Assembly: GCF_002564465.1 (NCBI RefSeq)
Contig: NZ_NUUX01000039.1
Coordinates: 1-40,642, forward strand
Source of the DNA: Bacillus sp. AFS088145
GTDB taxonomy: Bacteria > Bacillota > Bacilli > Bacillales > Bacillaceae_G
Reading direction: 5' to 3'
DNA length: 40,642 nt
Shown: positions 28,962-37,400 of the stretch, one piece after another
Layout: every line of letters begins with the position of its first letter
Position numbering within the stretch: the first letter of the stretch is position 1
Notes under the pieces: generated by a model
Seen by the model: only the letters and a program-made list of their open reading frames with translations
Database searches by the model: none
What the model was told of the DNA's origin: nothing
Made by a program: the position numbers and the translations under genes

Positions 28962-29636
28962 TTATCTAGCACCTGCTTTTAGCAAAATCTCTTCAATCTC
29001 TTTAAACCCTCTCTCACGTGCATGCTGTAAAGGGCTAACTTTTTCACGATCAGACAAATTAACATCTGCTCCATTATCAATAAGGAATTGTACTGTTTGC
29101 TGTTGTTTATCATTTCCATCGTTCAAAATAATTGCTTCCAAAAGGGCCGTCCATCCTAAATTATTAACATGATTAACATCAATCTCAGTATTAGTTAGAA
29201 GTTCATTGACCACATCTACATATCCATGTTCTGAAGCGGGAATCAATGCTGTTCCACCATACCGGTTCGTAATTGTTGGGTCAGCACCAGCTTTTATTGT
29301 AAGTTTTAGAATATCAATAAAGCCTTCAGCACCAGCATATAAAAAGGGATTGTTTTTCATATGATCTCGTATATTCACATCTGCCCCTGCATCAATCAGT
29401 ACTTTTGCAGTTTTGAAATCATTATGATAAGTTGCAATCATTGTGGCAGTTTGTCCATTAGAATTCTGTGCATTAATATTCGCACCATTCTCAATCAACT
29501 TCTTTACGAAATCAGTTTCTCCTCGGTTAGCTGCTAGAAATAATTGTTCGTTCACTTTTTCTTCCCCCTTAGCAAATGAGGCACATCCATTTAGCAAAAG
29601 TATGCAGCTGGTTATTACTGCAAGTAACTTCCACAT
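28962..29636 (-). CDS. Ankyrin-repeat lipoprotein
   Basis: A 224-residue protein from an ATG at 29636 (MWKLLAVITS). It has a lipoprotein signal: hydrophobic segment, then LLNGCASF with the lipobox cysteine. About five ankyrin repeats follow (NGANINAQNSNGQTATMIAT, DAGADVNIRDHMKNNPFLYA, and others), which mediate protein binding. It is probably anchored on the outer face of the membrane. The ATG is 12 nt after GGAGG, slightly long; an in-frame TTG three codons earlier is an alternative. The gene is upstream of the DUF4822 gene on the same strand, 75 bp apart. Confidence 0.85.
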   Translation of the reverse strand: MWKLLAVITSCILLLNGCASFAKGEEKVNEQLFLAANRGETDFVKKLIENGANINAQNSNGQTATMIATYHNDFKTAKVLIDAGADVNIRDHMKNNPFLYAGAEGFIDILKLTIKAGADPTITNRYGGTALIPASEHGYVDVVNELLTNTEIDVNHVNNLGWTALLEAIILNDGNDKQQQTVQFLIDNGADVNLSDREKVSPLQHARERGFKEIEEILLKAGAR

Positions 29637-29855
29637 AAAGTACAACGTCCTCCTTTTTCCATTACAAATCACCATAAATATAACGTTTTATTCCTGGGAA
29701 ATTTTCCTCCAATCTTATTCATAAGTTAGACCATTGTCCGTCTGAAATCTATGTTAATCCTTAAATGAAAACTCCTTCTAAACAAATTATTAAAAAAGTA
29801 TAAAATTTTTAATAATATTTCTTTATAGATTACTCTGGTGGTTTTTGAACAAAAA

Positions 29856-29879
29856 ATGACTGTCCGATTAGACAGTCAT
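29856..29879 (-). terminator. Terminator downstream of the DUF7660-like pseudogene
   Basis: A perfect 9-bp stem, ATGACTGTC/GACAGTCAT, with a 6-nt loop; minus-strand flank TTTTTTGTTC. It marks the end of a transcription unit that now contains only the broken gene at 30019-30203. The gaps 29676-29855 and 29880-30018 hold no gene. Confidence 0.8.
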
Positions 29880-30018
29880 AAATAATTACTTTACGATAAA
29901 TATTGGTTAGGCCCACAATATATTGAACTAAAGGAAAGTTAGTTGTAGATTATTCATAAATACTCGAAGCATATAGAAGATCGGCAATTATTTTCCAAGT
30001 TGGTTGTTTTGGCAAAGT

Positions 30019-30203
30019 TTATTTGGTATTCAAATAATAACCATCCATATCATTTACCCAAGCTTCCATATCTTCTAAATAATTGTCGAGGGTTATATTC
30101 TCCCATTATTCTCTATTATTTTGTAAATCCTTCTCAAGTCGAAAATGAATTTAATTAAATCTTCACGACTTTTAACCCCATCAATTTTTTCTTGCAATTC
30201 CAA
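30019..30203 (-). pseudogene. Broken DUF7660-like gene
   Basis: From a TTG at 30203 with a good site (AAAAGGTG) the frame reads LELQEKIDGVKSREDLIKFI, then shifts after FDLR. The other frame continues KDLQNNRE, an in-frame TAA (30106-30108), then WENITLDNYLEDMEAWVNDM and DGYYLNTK before the stop at 30019. So there is one frameshift (around 30129-30135, GAGAAGG for probable GAGAAAGG) and one nonsense change. The pattern WEN...YLE.M..WV.DM.GYY recalls DUF7660 proteins (from memory). It is followed by a terminator. The reconstructed length is about 61 residues. Confidence 0.7.
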
Positions 30204-30280
30204 CTTTAATCACACCTTTTCTTTAAATCTCACCATTTTGACACCTTATCCTACTCATCAATTCTGCTAGAAATTAAAAA

Positions 30281-30301
30281 TGGAGCTGCTGTTCAGCTCC
30301 A
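30281..30301 (-). terminator. Terminator after the small membrane gene
   Basis: TGGAGCTG/CAGCTCCA, an 8-bp perfect stem with a 5-nt loop; minus-strand flank TTTTTAATTTC. It lies 50 nt past the stop of the gene at 30350. Confidence 0.8.
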
Positions 30302-30349
30302 AATATTATGTAACGATTGCATGCGTTTGTTAAACTAAGAATTTTCATA

Positions 30350-30547
30350 TTACCATCCAATAAAATAAAAAAATAATCCTATTGCTATACTTAATAAAAT
30401 TCCTCGTTTGTACAAGTACTTTTTGTGATGTTTTTCAAATTTAGTCCCGGATAAACCTTCTTGCACCTTGATCATTGAAAGTACTATAAACCAACCAAAT
30501 ACAATACTTCCCAATACATTAAACGTTAAATCAAATAGTAATTCCAT
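30350..30547 (-). CDS. Small two-helix membrane protein
   Basis: A 65-residue protein with hydrophobic segments at about 7-27 and 49-64, joined by a basic loop (KFEKHHKKYLYKRG). No family recognised. The start ATG has GGGGAG 6 nt upstream, and a terminator follows, so the gene is likely real. It lies 147 bp beyond the end of the two-component system on the same strand, separated by a terminator. Confidence 0.7.
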   Translation of the reverse strand: MELLFDLTFNVLGSIVFGWFIVLSMIKVQEGLSGTKFEKHHKKYLYKRGILLSIAIGLFFYFIGW

Positions 30548-30660
30548 TATTAGCTCCCCTATGATAAAAAACCTTGATTAAGTCAATTATATAATCCTTT
30601 TTCTTTTTAGCGTATCATTTTTCAAATTTCCCCTTAACAATGATTCTTATAAATAAAATA

Positions 30661-30681
30661 AACCGCCACTTTGTGACGGTT
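30661..30681 (-). terminator. Terminator of the two-component operon
   Basis: AACCGCCAC/GTGACGGTT pair with one mismatch around TTT; minus-strand flank TATTTTATTT. It lies 12 nt beyond the response-regulator stop. Confidence 0.7.
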
Positions 30682-30693
30682 TTAAAACGTTAT

Positions 30694-31380
30694 TTAAACA
30701 TTAAATCGATATCCCGCTCCCCAAACTGTTTCCAAGAACTTAGGGTTTGCAGGGTCTCTTTCTATCTTTTCACGTAATCTACTAATATGGACAGTTACAG
30801 TTGAAACGTCTGCAGCTGATTCGAAGCCCCAAACCTTTTCATAAAGCTGTTCTTTACTTAATACTTGGTTCGGGTTCATTACAAAAAACACCATTAAATC
30901 AAATTCTTTTGTCGTAAATGGCACTTCTACTTCGTTAATAAAAACTTTACGAGCTGAACGGTCAATTGATATGCCATGAACGAAAATTGTTTTTGAAACG
31001 GTATGGTTACCTGCTAATCTTTCATATCGCGATAAATGTGCCTTTACTCTTGCGACAAGTTCACTTGGACTAAATGGTTTTGTAATGTAATCGTCCGCAC
31101 CTAAACCAAGGCCTCTAATTTTATCAATATCCTCTTTTTTAGCAGATACAAATAAAATAGGAATGTTTTTTACTGCACGTATTTCTTTACAAATTTCAAA
31201 ACCATTTTTTCCTGGTAGCATGATATCCAAAATGATTAAATCATAATTTCCTTTTAGTGCATGTTGAAGGCCTTCATCGCCATTATGTTGAATACCTACA
31301 CGAAAATCATTTATTTCTAAATAATCTCTTTGTAGTTCTGCAATGCTTATATCATCTTCAATCAGTAATATTTCTTTCAA
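30694..31380 (-). CDS. OmpR-family response regulator
   Basis: A 228-residue DNA-binding regulator. The receiver domain (1-115) has the acidic pair in LLIEDD, the phospho-acceptor Asp52 in IILDIMLPG, Ser/Thr in LFVSAKK and Lys in YITKPF. The winged-helix OmpR/PhoB domain (about 130-227) has FTTKEFDLMVFF and TVHISRLREKIE. The start is TTG, overlapping the kinase stop by 4 nt (TTGA) and preceded by AAGGTGAG, so the pair is coupled. Target genes are unknown. Confidence 0.95.
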   Translation of the reverse strand: MKEILLIEDDISIAELQRDYLEINDFRVGIQHNGDEGLQHALKGNYDLIILDIMLPGKNGFEICKEIRAVKNIPILFVSAKKEDIDKIRGLGLGADDYITKPFSPSELVARVKAHLSRYERLAGNHTVSKTIFVHGISIDRSARKVFINEVEVPFTTKEFDLMVFFVMNPNQVLSKEQLYEKVWGFESAADVSTVTVHISRLREKIERDPANPKFLETVWGAGYRFNV

Positions 31381-32825
31381 TTTCTCTCACCTTTCTTTAA
31401 GGAAAAGAATATACTTGTCCCCTTACCAATCTCGCTAGTTGCCCAGATTTTCCCTCCGTGCTCTTCAACAATTTGTTTTGAGATTGCTAGTCCTAAACCA
31501 CTACCGCCAGTTTGTGAATTTCTTGATTGTTCTGCACGGTAAAAACGTTCAAAAATAAATGGTAACGCAGCAGGTTCAATCCCTTGTCCATTATCTATGA
31601 CTTCAACAATTACTTCACTTAACTGTTCATTTAATGAAAATGAAATTTTCTTTTCTTCTTTGTTCATATATTTCACACAATTGCTTACTAAGTTTGACAA
31701 CACTCTTTTTAATTTCTCCCGATCCGCTGTAACATTGATTGATTCATTTGACTGATTAAATTCTATCTTGATGCCTTGCTGCAGTAAATCTAAATAAATT
31801 TCCTCTATATAGCTCCCTATATATTTATTCAACTCGACAGTTTCAAAATGAAATGGTTCCTTTTTTAAATCTAGCTTAGAAAATAAGAACAATTCATCGA
31901 TTAATGAATCCATATCCTTTGCTTTAGAGTAAACTGTTGATAAATATTTTTCCATTTTCTCTGGAGTATTTGCTACACCATCTTTTATTCCTTCCACATA
32001 TCCGATTATTGAAGTAATCGGTGTTTTCAAATCATGTGAAATATTGGATAATAGCTCTTTACGATTTTCCTCATATTGTATCTGTAGATTGATCGACTCT
32101 TTTAATTTGATTCTCATTTCCTCAAACGCTTTATTTAATACACCGATTTCATCATTTGAACTCGTATCAATTTCAAAATTCAAATCCCCAACTTTAATTT
32201 TTTCTGCTCCATTTTTAAGTTTTGAAATTGGGTTAATAATGCTTCGAGAAACTAAATAGTTTAGCATTCCGATTATCATAATAAATAAAAATAGCAATAA
32301 ACCTAGTAAAATTGGAAAAAGATTACGAATAACCTCGGTATATGAGCTTGCCTTCTTTAAGACAAAAATACTCCCTTGGCTTTGATCTGGAAAATAAAAA
32401 TCAAATTTCACATACGTAAAAAACAAATCATTCATTTTAATCGTATCGCGAGTATTAATATTCGTTTCCTCAAACCCAGGAAGCGCTTGTTCCAACACTT
32501 TTTTGTCTAACGACAGGGAACCGTACTCGATCTGTTTTCCCTTACGCACTACAATTCCGATATTCTTATGCTCAATACTTTTGATTTCCTTCTTATTAAG
32601 TAACTGCTTAGGATTATGTTTAGCAAGTAGCTTCAAATCAAGAAACACACTTTCTTCAACTGTAGTCAAAGGCTTTTGTACATAAGTCTTTTTGTAAAGA
32701 TTTTCTACTGACTTTACGTCACCTGTTATTGCAAAAATGATTAAAAAACCTGCTGCCAATAATAATGTGATCGAAAAAAGAATCACCCCAATATAAGACA
32801 ACAGAAACCTCATTTTAATTGACAT
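31377..32825 (-). CDS. Membrane sensor histidine kinase
   Basis: A 482-residue kinase partnered with the regulator after it. Membrane helices lie at about 7-30 and 165-190, enclosing an extracytoplasmic sensing domain of about 130 residues. A HAMP linker (about 190-245, RSIINPISKLKNGAEKIKVG) follows. The phospho-acceptor is His264 in SHDLKTPIT, with N-box NLVSNCVKYMN and G-boxes DNGQGI and TGGSGLGLAI in the ATPase domain. The signal is unknown. ATG preceded by a weak GTGAGTG. Divergent from the NERD gene. Confidence 0.94.
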   Translation of the reverse strand: MSIKMRFLLSYIGVILFSITLLLAAGFLIIFAITGDVKSVENLYKKTYVQKPLTTVEESVFLDLKLLAKHNPKQLLNKKEIKSIEHKNIGIVVRKGKQIEYGSLSLDKKVLEQALPGFEETNINTRDTIKMNDLFFTYVKFDFYFPDQSQGSIFVLKKASSYTEVIRNLFPILLGLLLFLFIMIIGMLNYLVSRSIINPISKLKNGAEKIKVGDLNFEIDTSSNDEIGVLNKAFEEMRIKLKESINLQIQYEENRKELLSNISHDLKTPITSIIGYVEGIKDGVANTPEKMEKYLSTVYSKAKDMDSLIDELFLFSKLDLKKEPFHFETVELNKYIGSYIEEIYLDLLQQGIKIEFNQSNESINVTADREKLKRVLSNLVSNCVKYMNKEEKKISFSLNEQLSEVIVEVIDNGQGIEPAALPFIFERFYRAEQSRNSQTGGSGLGLAISKQIVEEHGGKIWATSEIGKGTSIFFSLKKGERN

Positions 32826-33081
32826 TTATTTCACTCACTCGGTAATAAAATTTTATTTTGATTATCTTATTCTTAGCCATGATAGCTACTTTCGTAAACT
32901 ACACACTCTAAAATAAAGTGTTATTTCAATTGAAATTAAGTGAACTATATCATATAAATCTTAAAAAAGTGTAAAATTTGTGTGAAATAAGTCTAAACAA
33001 CACACAATTCATAAAATAGTTAAAAAATCATCAATTAATTAGTTTAATTTGAATGTAAGATAGATTGAAAGGATGTGAAAT

Positions 33082-33990
33082 ATGAAAAATCAAAAAGAAC
33101 GATTTGAATCAAAAGATTTAAGGATTTATCAAATATTAAATGTAAGGAGCAATCTATCTGATGAGGATTTAGCATACTTATCCTATCTAGAAAAAGGGTT
33201 CAAAGGTGAAATGAAATTTGATGAATGGACTTCAATACTATCAGATAACTGGCTTTTCCTTAACGATTTATTGTTCGAATGTAACAAATCCGAATTCCAA
33301 ATTGATTCGATTGGTATAAACGGAGAAACTATCTATTTATTTGAAGTGAAAAATTTTGAAGGAGATTATTATATAGAAGGAGATCGATGGTATAAAACCC
33401 CAAAAAACGAAATAAAAAATCCTTACGAACAACTTAAAAGAACCGAATCCATGCTACGAAAATTACTTAATGAACACAAGATTTATTTCAAAATAAAACC
33501 TCATTTAGTTTTTGTAAACTCCGAATTTTTTTTATACAATGCCCCTATGAACCTACCCACTTTTTTCCCATCACAATTAAATCGTTTAATTAACGAATTG
33601 AACATGCAACATTTTAAATTAAATCTTAATCATTTCAAACTCACTAAAGCATTATTATCACTTCATAAAACAGAGTCAAAATACTCTCAATATCCAATGT
33701 ATCAATATGACCAACTAGTTAAGGGGATCATTTGTGTTAACTGTAATGCGTATATAGCCGAGATTAAAAAGGGTAAACTGATCTGTCAAGCCTGTGAATA
33801 TGTAGAAGATCTGCCCATTGGAATATTAAGGAGTGTTGAAGAACTTAAATTACTCTATCCAGATAGAAAAATTACAACTAATGCGGTATATGATTGGTGT
33901 GGAATTTATAAATCAAAAAAAGGAATTTGTAAAATCCTTCGAGAAAATTTCAAAATTAATGGTTATGGGAAATATAGTTATTTTATTTAG
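33082..33990 (+). CDS. NERD-domain protein with C-terminal zinc ribbon
   Basis: A 302-residue protein. Residues about 35-130 form a NERD (nuclease-related) domain: KGEMKFDEWTSIL, an IDSIGIN segment, and the conserved IYLFEVKNFEGDYYIEGDRW core. A four-cysteine zinc ribbon is visible (Cys218, Cys221, Cys235, Cys238). The last 60 residues, with GIYKSKKGICKILRENFKIN, look like a small helix-turn-helix-type module (inference). The NERD fold is related to restriction-enzyme nucleases, but activity is not shown. ATG with AAAGGATGTG upstream. Its 3' side is followed by the 52-bp hairpin array. The 32826-33081 gap is a divergent promoter region. Confidence 0.85.
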   Translation: MKNQKERFESKDLRIYQILNVRSNLSDEDLAYLSYLEKGFKGEMKFDEWTSILSDNWLFLNDLLFECNKSEFQIDSIGINGETIYLFEVKNFEGDYYIEGDRWYKTPKNEIKNPYEQLKRTESMLRKLLNEHKIYFKIKPHLVFVNSEFFLYNAPMNLPTFFPSQLNRLINELNMQHFKLNLNHFKLTKALLSLHKTESKYSQYPMYQYDQLVKGIICVNCNAYIAEIKKGKLICQACEYVEDLPIGILRSVEELKLLYPDRKITTNAVYDWCGIYKSKKGICKILRENFKINGYGKYSYFI

Positions 33991-34070
33991 TTGCTTTAGT
34001 TTTGTACTCATTATTGTGAGTATATATTTTTTTGCTATTTTAGCTAGTTATGGATCCTTGATGATTAGGG

Positions 34071-34365
34071 CATTTTCATCTTTTTCCTTTTTTACTTCCT
34101 CTTGAACAACTCATGAGGTAGTATTTTTCATCTTTTTCCTTTTTTACTTCCTCTTGAACAACTCATGAGGAAGCATTTTTTATCTTTTCGCTTTTTTACT
34201 TCCTCATGATCAACTCATTAGGAAGCATTTTTCATCTTTTTCCTATTTTACTTCCTCATGAACAACTCATGAGGAAGTATATTTCATCTTTTCGCTATTT
34301 TACTTCCTCATGAACACCTCATGAGGAAGTATATTACATCTTTTCACAATTTTACTTCCTCATGA
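34071..34365 (+). repeat. 52-bp tandem hairpin array
   Basis: ACTTCCT begins at 34094, 34146, 34198, 34250, 34302 and 34354: exactly 52 bp apart, six units. Each of the first five units contains an inverted repeat with 12-bp arms (consensus ACTTCCTCATGA / TCATGAGGAAGT) and a 5-nt loop. Copies 4 and 5 are perfect; copies 1-3 have one or two mismatches. The sixth has only the left arm. Between them is a T-rich stretch (TTTTTCATCTTTTTCC). The U-rich tract follows each stem on the plus strand only, so each unit resembles a terminator acting on transcription from the NERD gene. Region 33991-34070 holds nothing else. Confidence 0.92.
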
Positions 34366-34410
34366 ACGCATTTTTGTATTACCCTCAAAAATTGCTCTAA
34401 CAAAAAAACA

Positions 34411-34432
34411 CCACCAGCATAAAAGCTGGTGG
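34411..34432 (-). terminator. Terminator of the subtilase gene
   Basis: CCACCAGC/GCTGGTGG, a perfect 8-bp GC-rich stem with a 6-nt loop, followed by TGTTTTTTTG on the minus strand and 22 nt beyond the stop codon. Confidence 0.88.
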
Positions 34433-34453
34433 CCATAATCTACAAAACACAAT

Positions 34454-37400
34454 TTATCCTAATGGTTTAATGTAATCGTCAATCGTTTTCCCTTTATATT
34501 TTGTAACTGGTTTGATTTTTCCAGATACGTCAGGGTTTTGCATTAGATAGTTTCTCTTAACATAGTCAAGATCTTTGTAATCAACTATTCCGTCGAAATT
34601 GATATCTGCATTTCGATCATTTGTATTTAGTTTGCTAGTGATGTAGACTGCATCCATTATATCAACGACATTATCATTGTTAACATCTCCGGCTTTCATA
34701 ATTGCGTAGTAGAAATATTTTAATTTTCCAGCATCCATTGTATCGTATGAATCTACCATTTCATTAACATTTACATGTCTTTCGAAATGTCCTGGTATTT
34801 TGATAACAATTTCGTAGGATTGATCTAGTAATGGTAGATTAGGTACTGAGAATCTAGCAGCACTGTTAATCGTTGCATCATAACGTTTTCCATCTTTGCC
34901 ACCGATTACATACACTTCTGCTCCTACTTTTGAATAATCCCTCTTTGGATCTAACCAAATTAGATTACTTGGAATAAATCCATCTGGTAAGAATCCACCT
35001 TCAAGAATTGAATAAGAAGGAATAATATTAACTCCTTGGCCGAATTTGTTGTTAATCGTCATTTGTGGTTGTCCTAAAATATTCGCTTTAGCAGTTTGGA
35101 ATCCTAATTGTTGAACCCATTTTGTATATGCGTTTGGTTTATCTTTAACTTTTAATGTAATCGTCGCAACTGGCATATTTGAATTAATTCCAGATAAAGG
35201 AGTAGGTCCATCTAAACTTGTCGTTAATTTAAGCCAGTTATTAGATGTATCAGTTTTTTGATCTTGTGCTGTTAAGTTAGCTGTTAAGCCCAGTGCCTTT
35301 GCTGCATTAACATATTCACTACTAATTTCTGTGCTTTGGTATTCAAATACATCTTTAGGATAAGTAAGTGTAAACTCACCACCCATTAGGTTTTTAATAT
35401 TGTGTTCACTTAAAGTTACTTTAACAGTATCACCGTATTTTGCGTCAAATTTATCAGTTGTTAATTTGATGTAAGGTTGTCCTTTTTTAACTAATGTGTA
35501 TGTTTGACTTGGGTGATTTTGTATACCGTTCGTTGCAATGTCTTGGCCTAATAAAGTCATTGTTGAGAAATTTTTCTCTGCTTGGATTTTTCTTGTGTAT
35601 TCAAAGTTTCCATTGCTGTCAACGACTAATGGTACATTACCAATAGGGTTTTGTGCGCCAGTTACTTTGACTGTATTTTTTGATTGGTCATTATTATCAC
35701 CATTTTTGTTTATTAGATCAATACTTGAATCTGAGATATTACCAGTAATTTTTAGACCGGAATCATCAACTTCGTAAACTCCACCTGGTATATTCATTTT
35801 CATTGTTGGAAGTGTATTATCAATGACAACTTGCTGAGACTTTTTAAATACTTTTCCTTCTTCATTTGTACCAACAACTTCAATCTCGTATCGTCCTGGA
35901 GATGCAAGAGCTTTTGTAACATGAACTGGTTGGTCAGGTTTTCCAGTGAACGGGAAGTAAAGTCCGTTAAATCCACCATCTAAACCGAATGTCATGCCTT
36001 CATTAAATCCACCGTCAAATGAGTCAATGATTCCTAATTGCTCACCAGTATCCGCGTTCTTTAAAATGATATCAACTGTTTCCATGCGACTATTCAGAGA
36101 GAATGCAATTCCAGTAGATCCAGAGATTGCAAATGGTAAATCTCTTCTTGTATTAAAAGCTTTTGTTGTTAGTAAAACTTCTTTAATACCTTGCTCCATT
36201 TTATTTAAGCCAAATGGAATTTGATAGACTTCGTTGCTGTCTTCTTTATTCGTAAAAGTAATGTAACCTTCATAAATGCCTAATTCTGCGGTTTTTGGAA
36301 CTGTTAGTATCGGTTTAAATTTGGACATTCCATGAACTTTAGCTCTAACTTCAGATGGTACTGCTAAAGAAATACCATTTTTTACTGCGTCCTGATCGTA
36401 ACTACTAACATTATTAAATTGAACTTTTACGTCAAACACTTTATCTTTGTCAGAGTTGTTTGTCAGTTCAATTGTCTTTTTGTCTGTATAATCCTCATCC
36501 GTTGATACAATGCCACCGTAGCTTAGGTCGCCAGCTGTTTCAGGGATCATCATTTTATTACCATTTTCATCGAGCGTTGGTGCATCATCCTTCACACCAA
36601 TTTGGATTGAAGAGTGTACAGCCTCATCTGCATCAATTCTACCCGATCCTTCTTCAAAAACACTATATGATCCGTTTAATGCGTCAGCAGAATTCATTAA
36701 TGCTAATTTAACTTGCTCAGGAGTATAGTCAGGATGAGCTTGTAAAATTAAAGCAGCAGAACCTGTTACATGTGGTGCAGCCATCGAAGTACCATCAAAT
36801 CGTGCATATGCATGTTCGTAGTCATCTTTATGAGTTACTCCATTGTAATAAGCTGGGATTGAAGAAAATACTGCTACTCCAGGCGCAGTAACCTCAGGTT
36901 TAATATCATAATATCTTCTTGCTGGTCCCTTTGAACTAAAGTCAGCCAATTTATCCCCTTCAGTATCAAAAGATCCAAAATCATTCATCGTTACGTTAAC
37001 ATTACCTTTAGATAACATATTGACAAGTTTTGTACCTTGATCATTCGGGATACTAAAAGTTGGAATAAAGTCAAAATTGTTTCCGAAATAATAAGGTATA
37101 TAAGTTTCACCATTAATATTATTGAACATGATTACGGCCTTAGCACCATTTGCCTTTGCATTCTTAATTTTTACATTTAAAGTTAAATCGCCACGCTCCA
37201 TCAGTACAATCTTGTCTTTAACATTTTTACCATTGTAATCTGAAACTTGACCTTTACCTACATAAACAATTGGAAGGTTAGATCCCTTTAAGGAATTGAG
37301 ATTAGTATAATCTGAACCTAGCATTCTCATATTATCTAATTTAACAGTTTCAGTTGCTGAAGTTGCAACTGCATTGCTTGTTTGAACCGTAATTGGCGAA

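Noticed and set aside
33833-34105. Plus-strand ORF overlapping the NERD gene end
   Set aside because: It is the shifted frame of the NERD gene, runs into the hairpin array and has no start signal.
34071-34365. CRISPR array
   Set aside because: The whole 52-bp unit, including the would-be spacer, is repeated, and no cas genes are present.
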